From NCBI GenBank assembly GCA_002286855.1, contig NRSV01000028.1:335789-399788 (forward strand): a stretch of DNA of 64,000 nucleotides, written 5' to 3'. How positions within the stretch are numbered: the stretch's first letter is position 1; the number at the start of each line of letters is the position of its first letter. The notes beneath the pieces are model-generated. The model worked only from the letters and a program-made list of their open reading frames with translations, searched no databases and was not told where the DNA came from. Shown piece after piece: positions 34,474 to 47,107 of this stretch. This stretch comes from Bipolaris cookei. Lineage: Eukaryota > Ascomycota > Dothideomycetes > Pleosporales > Pleosporaceae. The translations under genes were made by a program, and so were the position numbers.

Positions 34474-36349
34474 ATGGCCGCTCCTCCAGATCTCAACGCC
34501 ATCCTGGCCGCTCTTGGTACGCAAACTGGAGTTGCCGCAGCCCGCGCATTTACTGACTTTTCACCCAGCCGCCGGCCGACCGTCGACCACACCATCCCAG
34601 ACACCCCAACAAGCTCCACCTGCACAGCATCCCCCTCCGCAAGCCCTGCCACCAGGCTTCCCTGGCGCGATGCCTACTGCCACCCCACCAGCCATGCCGG
34701 GCTACAGCTTCCCACAACCCACACACTCTGGCAGTCTTGACCTTAGTGCTATCAAACCCGTGAGTTCTGGGTCTGTAAGCATACAGGATGCGCTGGCAAA
34801 GGCGCGCGGTTTTGCAGCCCAGAAAGGCCTTGCCCATGAAGCAGCGCGCCCAGGTATTGCTGAACCTTGGTCTGGTTATGGTATCCCAGCGCAAACTTAC
34901 ACGCCTCCAGCTTACCAAGAAGACCCGCGCCTCAGTGGGCGCCAGCCCTACAGACGTTCTCGGTCGCGTTCGCGCTCTCCAGCGCGCCGAGAATCCGTGC
35001 GTGAAAGCTACAATCCATACCGCGATGAGCGTCGTGATGAGCGCCGAGGCGGCTATGGTCGTGAACGTGATCGCTCGCCCCCTAGACGTGACACCTTCTC
35101 TCCCGCCCAGCAATACGGGCAGGCTCGTTCGCCCCCTGCCAATGATAACTCTGAGGTGATTCTCATTGACTCTTCGTTGGTTGGTCTTGTCATTGGACGT
35201 CAAGGTGAGAGTCTACGCCGCATTGAACAAGAATCCCAGACACGTATTCAATTCATCAACGGCCCCGAATCTGGACCTCAGCGCGAATGCCGTATAACTG
35301 GCAGCCCTGGTGCTCGTATCAGTGCCAAGCGCGAGATCAACCGTATCATCGAAGAGAATGGTGGAAACCCTGCTCGTGAGACTGGCCGCAATGCTAGGCC
35401 TACCGCAAAGACGGTCGGCCAGCAACAACCGGCTCTTAGAGAAGGCGAACAGTCGTCGCAGATTATGGTGCCCGATCGAACCGTTGGTCTCATCATCGGC
35501 CGCGGTGGTGAGACCATTCGTGATCTACAAGAACGCAGTGGCTGTCACGTCAATATCGTTGGTGAAAACAAGAGCGTGAACGGTCTGCGTCCTGTGAACC
35601 TCATTGGAAGTCCTGCTGCTGCTGCCCATGCCAAGGAACTCATCATGGAAATTGTCGATAGTGACACTAAGCAAATGGAAGGCACCGGCAATCAACAGCT
35701 GCCGTCGCAGCAACCTTTCAACAGACGTGACAACTTTGATCCCTACGGCGCTGGTGCTGGTGGCGTCGGCGCTGGCAAGATCAATGATAGCATTCATGTT
35801 CCATCTGATGCTGTCGGCATGATTATTGGCAAAGGTAACATGTACTGATGGCTATTATGCAATGATCATACTAACAAGAACCCAGGCGGTGAAACCATCA
35901 AATCCATGCAGTCCGAGACTGGCTGCAAGATCAACGTTTCACAAGCATCTGGCGCTGATATTGAGCGCGAGATTGGCCTCGTTGGAACACGTCAAGCCAT
36001 CGATGATGCCAAGCGAGCAATCTGGGAGAAGGTTGATCAAGTGGTACGTTTGTTCCGAGTTTGGTCATGTTTATACAACGCTAACTGAAACCAGCGGGAA
36101 AAGAACAATTCGCGCCGACGTGATAATGGCAACCAGGATAATGGCTACTCACATCAACAGACACCATCATATGGACAGGCTGCTGCGCCTGCACAACCTC
36201 CGCAAGCCGCTGCCCCTGCTGCAGGTGGCGCTGCTGCTGACCCATATGCCGTTTATGGCGGCTATCAGAACTACCTGGCAATGTGGTATGCATCCATTGC
36301 TCAGCAACAACAAAGCGGCCAAGGTGCCCAAGGACCCCCAGGCGCATAG
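34474..36349 (+). CDS. Triple-KH-domain RNA-binding protein (FUBP-like)
   Basis: Exons are 34474-34516, 34569-35834, 35886-36043 and 36095-36349 (573 residues). Order: a short helix (MAAPPDLNAILAAL), a Pro/Gln/Ala-rich segment, an Arg/Ser tract (RRSRSRSRSPARR) plus RDERRDERRGGYGRERDR, then three KH domains at about 208-280, 311-385 and 421-485. Each has an intact GxxG loop: IGRQGES, IGRGGET and IGKGGET; the third is split by an intron right at its loop. The tail is Ala/Gln/Pro-rich with GYQNYLAMWYASIAQQQQ, resembling the Tyr-containing C-terminal repeats of FUBP/KSRP proteins. KH domains bind short single-stranded RNA or DNA. The SR-like tract suggests nuclear localisation and a role in splicing or mRNA fate, which is inference. 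Confidence 0.9.
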
Positions 36350-37776
36350 TCGCCACCTAGTCGCTGTGACCGATGCACATCTTGCTGAACTTCGCCGAGC
36401 CCTGCATGTTTGCATGACCAATGCTTGGATCTTTGCTGCCTGGCATGATTACTATACCCGATTTCCTGGACCTATTTTTTCGACTTCTTGATCTGCGCAT
36501 ACCCGATGTTTTCATGACTTGCGGATGACACATTTGCACTTCATACTCCATCACTGGCTGTCCTCGAGCATATTGTCTACAACGGTGTGGTTTTTAACTA
36601 TGCTTACAAAGAGACACCGTCACCTTCGCTGCTTTGCGTGAGCCGAACATCGATTGATCTATGCCTGCCGTATGGATGACTGTTGCGAGCTCCCCAGTCC
36701 TTGGGTTACACCGATAGCTGTGCATGCATGTTATCATTTCCACATGATGATCGACGATGCGTCATCGCGGTTTTTCGAGATTATCTTGCAAAGCCCACCG
36801 TTTACCTATATGTCTGCTGTCTAATTGCATCTATTATGAGCCTGCCCCTGGCCCATCCATTTTTTATGAGGACATCCTGGAATTTTTCCCTGGCTTTCCT
36901 ATCAACAAAAGCGTTTACTGCCTTGATGCACGTACCTCATCATACGTAGACTTGCGTTCGATCGCCCTCTGCAGATCACTGGGTGTGACTTTGGAGTTGG
37001 TTTCGAGCCGTCAACCGACATGTGCGAGCACGTGGTGCATATACCTGAGGCGCATAGGCCCTTCTTGTTTCTCTGTCCTGTACAGTACTAGTATTATACT
37101 ATCAAAAATGGAGCCCTTGCAGTGTGCAGTTAACTCTTCCACAAAAATTGTTCTTCATATCCTCCTATGCTTTTCAATGTGATATCTCCAGTGACATGCC
37201 AGTCCTCGCCGGCAACCCCGTCTATATCATTATGGGCGGACTTCGCCTCTTGTAGTGGCACAACAGGCCAGATGCTGAATCTAGTCACTGCTCACGTGTA
37301 ATGTCACTGAGCCGCGGGGTGGGGCAAGGATTGAGGGGCAGAAGCGCGAACGACGGCCATCGGCGAGCTCCTGCGTGGACCCTCTGCAGCTGGAACGCGT
37401 CCCGAGATAAGACACAATTATGTCGACGCTGATTCGTGCGTCTGCTAAGTGATTTATGGACTACATTACCCAACTGACTGCTTTAGCTTTTGATATAGCC
37501 CGCCGAGGTAACTGTTTTTTGCAGGGCCATATTGTCCAACTTGCTCTCCGCTCGTTCCCCACATCGCCAAAACAGAGACCCTAAGCATTCCTGTAACTAA
37601 CTGGGCCAGCCTGCGATTGATCTTGTGATACGTTTGCGTTCACTTGCTCCATCCCTGTTTTTTTCTTTTTTCTCATCTCTCTCACTCCGTTCGCCTGTGC
37701 GCTTTGACGTTTCTTCTTCCATTTCCCCCCCTCTTCTCCTCTTCCTTTGCCACGCACCCATTGCAGCGTGGCAACC
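36350..37776. other. Intergenic region upstream of xanthine dehydrogenase
   Basis: 1.4 kb. A strongly pyrimidine-rich tract at about 37650-37750 just before the XDH start is a likely core promoter or leader. HGATAR sites at 36712, 36731, 36781 and 37405 are no more frequent than chance. Confidence 0.5.
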
Positions 37777-40700
37777 ATGGCACCGGGAATCGTTACACCA
37801 CAGCCTGCAGTGTCGAGTGAGGCAACGAAGTCACTTAACGAGGTTACCATAGACTATGATGATACGCTCCGATTCTACCTGAACGGAACAAAAGTCGTAC
37901 TGGACAGTGCGGACCCCGAGGTCACGCTGCTAGAGTATCTGAGGGGAATTGGATTGACGGGGACCAAGTTGGGGTGCGCAGAGGGTGGGTGTGGTGCATG
38001 CACAGTGGTATGTTTATTGATCTTAAGAGAGAAGAGCCTACTCTAGAGATCTTTCAAGATTTCGAGAAGCTGGTGCCGGCAGCAGCCAAGAGAGCTAACA
38101 GTTTGGTAGGTTGTGTCACAGTTCAACCCAACCACGAAGAAGATATATCACGCCTCCGTAAATGCATGCCTTGCACCCCTCGTCAGCGTGGATGGCAAAC
38201 ACGTAATAACTGTCGAAGGAATTGGAAATGTAAAGCGACCACATCCAGCGCAGGAACGGATAGCAAAGGGCAATGGCAGTCAGTGTGGTTTCTGCACACC
38301 GGGTATTGTCATGTCATTGTATGCTCTGCTTCGTAACAACATTGAACCCACCGAGCTCGAGGTGGAAGAGGCTTTTGATGGCAACCTCTGCCGGTGTACA
38401 GGATACCGACCGATATTGGATGCAGCACAAAGCTTCAGTGTACAATCTGGATGTGTCAAGGCGAAAGCGAATGGCGGTGGCGGATGTTGTATGGAGAAAA
38501 ATGGTGCAAATGGTGGAGGTTGCTGCCAGAAAAATGGAGCAGATGGAGAAGAGCAACCGATCAAGAGATTCACACCACCTGGATTCATTGAGTATAAGCC
38601 CGATACAGAGTTGATCTTTCCTCCGCAATTACGGAAACACGAGTTTAAGCCGCTTGCGTTTGGAAACAAGAGGAAAAGGTGGTTTCGGCCGACAACCCTA
38701 CAGCAACTACTGGAAATCAAGGATGCCTATCCGTCAGCGAAGCTCATTGGTGGTTCGACTGAGACGCAGATCGAAATCAAGTTCAAGGGCATGAACTACA
38801 ATGCGTCAGTATTTGTCGGCGATATCCCAGAGCTGCGACAGTTCAAGTTGAATGACGACCACCTTGAGATTGGCGGAAACGTTGTCCTAACGGATCTTGA
38901 AGAGATTTGCAAAGAAGCTCTTGAACACTACGGACCAGCCCGGGGTCAGCCTTTTGCAACCATCCTGAAGCAGATTCGGTATTTTGCTGGAAGGCAAATC
39001 AGGAATGTGGGTACGCCAGCGGGAAATCTGGCCACGGCGAGTCCTATCTCGGATCTCAATCCGGTGTTTGTCGCTACGAATGCAACACTTGTTGCTAAGA
39101 ACCTCAAAGAAACGAAGGAAATTCCCATGTCGACTTTCTTCAAGGGTTACAGGCAGACCGCGCTACCACCCGATGCAGTTATTGCGGGCTTGAAGATTCC
39201 GATCGCAAAAGAGAAGGGTGAGTACATCCGCGCGTATAAGCAGGCAAAAAGAAAGGATGATGATATCGCGATTGTGAATGCTGCGTTGAGGATATCCCTA
39301 GACGAACAACATATGGTTGAGAGCGCGGATCTCGTATATGGCGGCATGGCACCAACAACAACACATGCACGAAAGGCAATGGAATTTCTTCAGGGTAAGA
39401 AGTTTACAGAGCTCAAGACTCTGGAGGGAGTCATGGATCAGCTTGAGCAGGACTTTAACCTACGGTTTGGTGTACCAGGTGGTATGGCGACATACAGGAA
39501 GTCTTTGGCCCTCAGCTTCTTCTACAAGTTTTATCACGATGTACTGGCTGAGCTGCATGCTGAGGAAGTCGCTATTGACACCCAGGCCATTGGAGAGATT
39601 GAAAGAGATATCAGCAAGGGAAAGAGAGATGAGAAGGCTGCGGAGGCGTACATTCAGAATGAGGTTGGTCAGTCGAAGAACCATGTTGCTGCAATGAAGC
39701 AATGCACGGGCGAAGCGCAGTATACGGACGATATTCCATTGCAGAGGAATGAGCTCTATGGATGCTTGGTTCTGTCGACCAAAGCACATGCAAAGCTGCT
39801 GTCAGTAAATGCAGAGGCTGCGCTAGAGTTGCCAGGTGTTGTCGCGTACGTCGACCACAAAGACCTAGCCTCACCTGAAGCCAATTGGTGGGGTGCGCCG
39901 GCTTGTGACGAGACATTCTTCGCGATCGATGAAGTCTTCACTGCAGGCCAGCCCATTGGCATGATCGTTGCCGACACAGCTAAGCACGCAGAGCAAGCTG
40001 CACGAGCAGTGAAGATTGAGTACGAGGAGCTCCCAGCTATCTTCACGATCGAGGAAGCCGTTGAACAGGAAAGTTTCTTCAATCATTTCCGTTACATCAA
40101 GAAGGGTGATACTGAGAAGGCGTTTGCTGAGGCGGATCATGTCTTCACTGGCATCGCGCGTATGGGTGGTCAGGAGCATTTTTACCTCGAAACCCAGGCG
40201 TGTCTGGCTGTTCCAAAGCCTGAGGATGGCGAGATGGAAATCTTCAGCAGTACACAAAACCCTGCTGAGACTCAAGCCTATGTGTCTAAAGTGGTTGGTG
40301 TCGCTGCGAATAAAATTGTCACTCGTGTCAAGCGCATGGGTGGTGGTTTTGGTGGTAAGGAGACACGCTCAATTCAGCTCGCTGGTATTGTGGCTTGTGC
40401 AGCAAACAAGGTCCGCAAGCCTGTACGTTGCATGCTTAATCGAGATGAGGACATTGCGACATCTGGACAACGTCACCCCTTCCTTGGTCGATGGAAAGTT
40501 GGTGTCAACAAGGACGGCAAGATCCAAGCACTGGATGCAGATGTTATTTGCAATGGCGGCTGGAGTCAAGATCTCTCTGGCGCAGTTGTTGAGCGCTCAC
40601 TTTCCCACATCGATGGTGTCTATTCGATACCCAATATCCACGTTCGCGGCCGCGTCGCAAAGACGAATACCGTCTCTAATACGGCGTTCCGTGGCTTCGG

Positions 40701-42037
40701 TGGCCCGCAGGGCATGTTCATTGCTGAGACGTACATGGAAGAGATTGCCGACCATCTCAAGATACCAGTTGAGCGGCTAAGAGAGATCAATATGTACTCG
40801 CCCGAAACTAACATGATCACTCACTTCAACCAGGAGATCAAGGATTGGTATGTGCCTCTGATGTACAAGCAAGTTCAAGAAGAATCCCTTTACGCACAGC
40901 GCCGTCAAGAAATCGAAGAGTGGAACAAGACGCACAAGTGGAATAAGCGCGGTCTTGCAATTATACCGACCAAGTTTGGTATCTCATTCACTGCCCTTTT
41001 CCTGAACCAAGCCGGTGCACTTGTACACATCTACCACGACGGAAGTGTCCTTGTCGCGCATGGTGGTACGGAGATGGGACAGGGACTGCACACCAAGATG
41101 GTACAAATTGCTGCTCAGACGCTTGGTGTACCTCTCGAAGATGTGTTTATCAGCGAGACTGCCACAAACACTGTTGCAAACACTTCATCTACAGCAGCAT
41201 CGGCATCCTCTGATTTGAACGGATACGCTATCCACAACGCGTGTGTACAGCTGAATGAGCGCCTGGCCCCATTCAAGGAAAAGCTGGGATCCAAGGCGAC
41301 TATGAAGGAGCTCGCTCACGCCGCATATTTCGACCGTGTAAATCTCTCTGCTCAAGGTTTCTATAAGACACCAGACATTGGCTACGTCTGGGGCGAGAAC
41401 AAGGGACAAATGTTCTTCTACTTCACCCAGGGTGTCGCTGCTGCCGAAGTCGAAATCGATACATTAACCGGTGACTGGACGTGCCGGCGCGCGGATATTA
41501 AAATGGACGTTGGCCGTTCTATCAACCCAGCTATTGACTACGGCCAGATCGAAGGTGCTTTCGTGCAGGGTCAAGGATTATTTACGACGGAGGAGTCTCT
41601 GTGGCTGAGGGGAACAGGCAACATTGCAACAAAGGGGCCGGGTAACTACAAGATCCCTGGATTCAGAGACATTCCGCAGGAGTTCAATGTCAGTTTGCTC
41701 AAAGATGTGAACTGGGAGAATCTGAGGACCATTCAGAGGAGTAGGGGTGTTGGTAGGTTCTCTTTTCTCTCTTCCATGATTCATACTTCCTCAGAAACGG
41801 GATTGCTAACCGCGATGAACTACAGGCGAACCACCACTCTTCATAGGCAGCTGTGTCTTCTTTGCAATCCGCGATGCTCTTCGGTCTGCTCGCGCAGAGT
41901 TTGGCGAGACTTCTGTTCTGCACCTTACTTCTCCTGCTACGCCTGAGCGCATTAGGATCAGCTGTGCCGATCCCATTCTGAAGCGCGTATGGGTGGAGCC
42001 TAAGGAGGGTGAGAAAAGCTTTTTTATCAGCATTTAG
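37777..42037 (+). CDS. Xanthine dehydrogenase (purine hydroxylase I)
   Basis: Exons are 37777-38007, 38110-41752 and 41826-42037 (1361 residues, normal for the family). It oxidises hypoxanthine to xanthine and urate with NAD+ in purine breakdown. Order: a plant-type 2Fe-2S domain (CAEGGCGAC; its last Cys is followed by the first intron), a second 2Fe-2S domain (QCGFCTPGIVMS, CRCTGYRPI), an FAD domain (LIGGSTETQIEIK, GRQIRNVGTPAGNLATASPISDL), then the molybdopterin domains (RMGGGFGGKETRS, FRGFGGPQGM, HGGTEMGQGLHTK, TAASASSDLNG). The C-terminus is restored by exon 3 (GEPPLFIGSCVFFAIRDAL). A Cys-rich Gly/Asn patch (CCMEKNGANGGGCCQKNGA, about 200-220) after the second 2Fe-2S domain is unusual. 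The ATG at 37777 has CAACCATGG context; an ATG at 37747 is weaker. Confidence 0.97.
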
Positions 42038-42471
42038 TGGTTTTTTAGTTATTGGAGCTGTTTTGTGAAACTGGAATGTGTGGTATTTAGGAATCATGTA
42101 TGGTATGCGAAATTGCATGAATGGAGTCTTGATGAATACTTCATATAACGTAAATTTGGCCACAAGTGCACAAGTGCATACATATGAAAAGGGTCTCCGG
42201 CATCGAGATCAGATTATCGATGTTGTGGAGTCAGGACAAGGGTGACGAAAACGGAATCCAGATGAGATCGCGCTAATCGCAGCCGATCGCTCCGAAGCTG
42301 ATCCTGCAAGGAGAACCATCGTCATAACGCGAACATCAATTCGATGACGTCGTGGCGAGCTCGACGCGTTTAGCCCATGATGGCGCTGAAAGAGCAAAAT
42401 TGCTCGTTTCAGCCCCTTCGCTTTCGCATCCGCTGTTTAAAGTACGGAAGTACCACAACACTCTCAGGCAC
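42038..42471. other. Intergenic region, XDH to UVE1
   Basis: About 430 bp, holding the UVE1 promoter. The UVE1 frame is open back to 42352, but residues before 42472 have no useful features. Confidence 0.55.
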
Positions 42472-44838
42472 ATGCTACGCTCCTTTCACCGCAACATTAG
42501 CCTTCGTGTCGCATGCCGAACTACACGATTACTTTGTGCGCCACCCTACCTACAGCTTTCAAGTGTAATTTCTTCTTTTCCCGCCATGCCTCCTAAGAGG
42601 AAGAGGTCTGCCGTAGCGAGTACGCCGTCTTCCATGGACATTCCTGCCTTAGCTATGGATATATCACAAGTTCGCAAGACAGAAGTGCCTTTGCCACAGA
42701 ATATATCGAAGCTACCGCGTCGCCAATCGTCTCGTGGCGTCAAAGCCGAAAAGATGGATCCTACTGTCAATCCCGGGATCCTTGATGGGGCCGCTGCGTT
42801 ACGAGCATCTCCTGATGGACATGAAGACGCGCCGATAGACTCCGTTCTAAAGCCTCCTGTAAGCAATACGCCTGCAACTTCTACTACAAATAACAAGAGA
42901 AAGAAGGCTGGTGCGCAGAAATTCAAGGTTAGGGAAGAAGAGAAAGACACTAGTATCAAGATGTCTAATGGCGTTGTTGATCCTGCGGCCAATGCTGGTG
43001 TCTCTGGCGACCCCGAAGACGCTGAAGGCGCAGAGACTGAAGAGGGCGATGAGGCAGAGTTCAAAGAGGCTTTGTCAAGACCCCCACCGGTTAACTCTTC
43101 ATATCTTCCTCTTCCATGGAAAGGACGATTAGGCTATGTGTGTATCCTGCAGACACCTTTTTATATAAGCTAACAGATTCCTATACAGGCTTGTCTGAAC
43201 ACATACCTTCGAAGCTCGAATCCTCCCGTCTTCAGCTCGAGGACATGTCGTATTGCGAGTATTATCGAACATCGTCATCCTCTAAAGGACCCATCTCAGC
43301 CGGAGCATGCCACCAAAAACCGCCCTGATAAGGATCAGCCAGCGGATATCGAGCGCGGTATGAAATATGTCGAAGAGATAGGACTTGCCAACGCGCGAGA
43401 CGTAAGCAAGATGGTGCACTGGAATGACAAGTACGGCATCAAGTTTATGCGACTGAGTAGCGAGATGTTTCCCTTTGCGAGCCACGAGGAGTATGGCTAC
43501 AAGCTTGAGCCATTCGCTGCTGACACACTTGAAGAAGTGGGCAAAGTGATTGCAGAACTGGGCCATCGAGTCACTACACATCCAGGGCAGTTCACTCAGC
43601 TGGGGTCACCGCGAAAGCAGGTCATTGACAATGCTCTACGGGATCTTGAGTACCACGACGAGATGCTTTCTCTCTTGAAACTACCAGAGCAACAGAACCG
43701 TGATGCTGTCATGATTCTGCATCTTGGAGGGGCCTATGGTGACAAGCCGGCTGCGATTGAGAGGTTCAAGGAGAACTACGCGAAGCTTCCTCAGAGTGTC
43801 AAGAATCGACTGGTGCTTGAGAACGACGACGTTGTCTGGTCGGTACATGAGCTACTCCCTCTATGTGAAGAGCTTAACATTCCATTTGTGCTGGACTACC
43901 ATCATCACAACATTATTTTTGATGAGACACAGATCCGCGAGGGCACAAAGGATATCATGGAGCTCTACCCGCGCATACTCAAAACATGGCAGAAGAAAGG
44001 CATTACACCCAAGATGCATTACTCGGAGCCTACGCCCGCAGCCATCACTCGCACTACACGAAGAAAGCATTCACCGCGTGTCATGACCTTGCCTCCTTGT
44101 CCAGATACCATGGACTTGATGATCGAGGCAAAGGACAAGGAACAGGCAGTGTTTGAGCTTATGCGAACTTTCAAACTTCCAGGGTTTGACAAATTCAACG
44201 ACATCCTACCTCACATACGACAGGATGAAAATAGACCGTGGAAACCTAAGGCGAAGAAGGCTGCGACAAAGGGGAGAAAAAAGAAGACAGAAGATCTTGA
44301 AGACTTGGATGCAAAGATTGAAGGCGCTGAAGAAGAGGAGAAGCCGCCGCCAGTAGTTCCTGAGGAGGAAGTAGGTATGGGAGGGCCAGAGGGACGAGTG
44401 TACTGGCCTCCAGGAATGGAGGACTGGCTCAGACCCCCAAAACGCATGATCAAAAAGAAGGATGAGAGCACGGCCACGCCCGCGAAGAAGAAGCGTAAGA
44501 TGGCAGGTAACGCGGGGTCTGTAACGAGTGAGATTGCTCCACCTGAAGATATCAAGACACCCGTGAAGACAGCGGCCAATAAAGCCACCAGCCAGGCTAA
44601 GCGGGGTGTAGCAAAGTTTACCACTAACAAGAAGAAGACGGCCCCGAAATCAGCGCCAACACCGTCAGCGTCTGACGAGGACGACGAAGACGAGCTTAGC
44701 ACACCTCCACTTAGCGACGTAGGCACAGACGAGGACGATACTCCTGCCGTGCAGAAGCGAAATGCACGGCCTACGCCGACACGGAACAAGTCTACCAGGG
44801 CCACGGCTCGCATTAGCTACAAGGAGGAGGCAGACTAG
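42472..44838 (+). CDS. UVE1: UV damage endonuclease (UVDE/Uve1), two candidate starts
   Basis: Exons run from 42472 or 42586 to 43137, then 43189-44838. The long form has 771 residues and the short form 733. UVDE nicks DNA 5' to pyrimidine dimers and 6-4 photoproducts using divalent metals. The TIM-barrel domain begins at LGYACLNTYLR and includes SSEMFPFASHEE, THPGQFTQLGSP, MILHLGGAYGDK, LVLENDDVVWS, FVLDYHHHNI and KMHYSEP; the metal-binding His, Glu and Asp residues of the family sit in these motifs. The start at 42586 (G at -3) gives MPPKRKRS, a nuclear-type basic signal. The start at 42472 (C at -3, weak) adds 38 acid-free residues with five Arg, a mitochondrial-type leader. The C-terminal 250 residues are Lys/Ala-rich and disordered. 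Confidence 0.93.
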
Positions 44839-45081
44839 ATAGGCCCGTAGACTTGGGTAAAGTCAAAAAATTAAGAAGATGTATTACTGCCCGAAAATAA
44901 TGCCAAAGAATACATCATTATCATCATCATCATTGATAGAGTAATACTCATTTTGGTAATCGTGCTCCGTGGGAGGGAGGGATCGTGATATCGGGGTCAT
45001 GGATTGCTATTGAAATGACGATGGAAGGCGGACATGTATATTTGTTCGTCGGAAAACCAAAACAAGACAAGAAAGCATGTA

Positions 45082-45113
45082 TGTGTGCGTGTGCGTGTGC
45101 GTGTGCGTGTGTG
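45082..45113. repeat. TGTGCG-type microsatellite
   Basis: Run of TG with interspersed GC, about four TGTGCG units followed by plain TG. Confidence 0.85.
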
Positions 45114-45304
45114 ATGTGCTCTCAAATTAGTCCAACAAGAAAAACCTCCGAAAGAAAGTTGCCCTGCTCAATCCTTCCCTTCCCGCTTCAGGCCGTTATG
45201 CCGTCCCAATCATCCCTCCCTCCACCTCCCCTTCCCCCGCACACCCCTCTTTGCCCTTACCCATCACACCAACCAGCCCCAAAATGCTGCTTGTTCCTCA
45301 GTCA

Positions 45305-45322
45305 TGTGTGTGTGTGTGTGTG
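45305..45322. repeat. (TG)9 microsatellite
   Basis: Uninterrupted TG run of 18 bases, in the 3' flank of UVE1. Confidence 0.85.
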
Positions 45323-47087
45323 TATGTGCCTTCATCTCCGTTCCTGACACCCCATTTCATGCCTCCAGTAATTCCCCACACCACCACCACCACTACTACT
45401 CCTTTTCTTCCTTCCGTATTATTCCCTCTCTAATGCTTTGCAAAATGTCACAAACCCGCGCATACCCTATCTCTGTGTGCCATCTTTTTCTTTCCATGCG
45501 TTGCGCGCATGTGCGAGTGCGTGGGGAGAAAGGTGCTAGCTATCTAGCCACCTTCCCAACGCAGTCAAGTTTCGCTTGCTGTGGAATGCGCTGGTGAACA
45601 TGAGTTCGTTTGGCTGGGTCAGGGGCGCTGCGCTGGTCGATGTGAAGGGGAGGGGTGGGGGGAGGGGTTTAGGGATAGGGAAGTGTAAGTAAAGGTGCGA
45701 GTAGGTTGGGATTTGGGTCTGCTAGCACTATCTGTCTTGCTGGTCTCACAAGTGGTGAGTTTTAGTATGTATGTACCGGAGGGAGGGAGTGCAGAAAGTC
45801 GCATGAATGGGGGGGTTTTTTTTAAAAAAAAGACAATTTCATTCGCAGCTAGGCGCATGATTATTCTTGCCTTGATTGTGTTTCAACTACATATTTCTAG
45901 CTTTACTATTTTTTTTTCGCTGTGGTGGTAGTTGGTACTGGTATTAGTGTTGTTGTTCGACCTCGCTCGTCTATCTCACTTCCCCTCACTTCCAACAGAG
46001 ATGCACAGAATGCAGTAGCTTCAAGCCACTGACGCACACCACAAGATTCCAGAACCGCCATGGAAAGGTGCCCAAGCCGCTGTCGTGCCGCACTACCCGG
46101 TGCTTGCCGCAGCATGCCGTGCATATTCCTCCTTCTTCTTCTTTATCGCAGATTTGCATACCCCACGCTCGGATGGCGGATGGAAAAGGCGGGAGAAGGG
46201 TGTGGGAAGCGGACGGCAGGGCGGCACTCGTACAAGTGGCTTTACGATGGTGGCTTCTCACCTGCTGCAATAGTGAATACGAGTCGTTTGGGCGAGAGGA
46301 GAGGGGTGTGTAGGAGTGTGGGGGAGGTGGAGGGACGAGCTACGGGATGTGTGCGTGCATTCGTGCGCGTACATAGAAGCAGAAAAGCGAGGTGTGGGTG
46401 AAGGGGGGGAGGGGGCGCCGTTAGTTTGGCTGCCGAGTGTACCATACGAGAGAGACAAGTCAGTACAGTACAGGGGGTGTGAGCGGGTGAAGCAGGCACA
46501 ATCACATTGCATAAAGGGAGCTATCGATTAAGCTATTGATGCAGATGTAGGACGATGCCGGTGTAGGTGCGCATAGAGTCGTGAGTGGCTGTGTTACTGT
46601 GTGGGGGGAAGGGGGGGGGGTGTAATCGGCCTTCTCCCAGGACGTGTTCGGAGGACATGGTTGAAAGAGAGAAGGTGAGTAAGGTGTAATCGCGGGTGGC
46701 GTGCGAAAACAAGACCGTCTGGAAAGTTACTTTGATGGGTATGGATTCAGGTACCAAGTTTTTCTTTCGTAGAATTGCGAATGACGGGGTTGATGGAGGG
46801 TATGGTGCCATGGCTACATGACGGAAGGATTTCATGGTGTTTGAGTAACAAGACGCTTATCTGTGGGTATTGCTATGGTAGTTTCTGGTAGGATTTGTTC
46901 GTATTCTGCTGTACATCCGTTAGCCAAACGTCATGGCACTCTCACGGTGTATTCTATTTTTTTTCGTCCGCCAATCACTGCGAGTTGAAAGACTTCCAGA
47001 AGTTTGGTCCTGGTGGTTACAGGTCTCACAGCCTGCCTAGACCGCTTTGACAAGTTTGACAGCGTTCGCGCAGGGTCTCATGTGTGT

Positions 47088-47107
47088 GTCAGTCAGTCAG
47101 TCAGTCA
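47088..47107. repeat. (GTCA)5 microsatellite
   Basis: Five perfect GTCA units in non-coding DNA, followed by a broken copy at about 47112-47125. Confidence 0.9.

Noticed and set aside
36712..37410. Four HGATAR sites upstream of xanthine dehydrogenase as AreA-type nitrogen control
   Set aside because: About four such sites are expected by chance in 1.4 kb on two strands. Regulation by a GATA factor is plausible from other fungi but not shown here.
37747..37776. Upstream in-frame ATG for xanthine dehydrogenase
   Set aside because: It adds ten residues without family match, and the ATG at 37777 has the better context.
18501..44838. DASH cryptochrome, MHF1 and UVE1 as a light/repair gene cluster
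   Set aside because: They are 5-20 kb apart with many unrelated genes between and no shared orientation; coincidence is the simpler reading.
46060..46401. Short Cys-containing open frames as possible effectors
   Set aside because: Overlapping frames on both strands have similar lengths, none has a clear cleavable signal peptide, and the surrounding DNA is repeat-rich.
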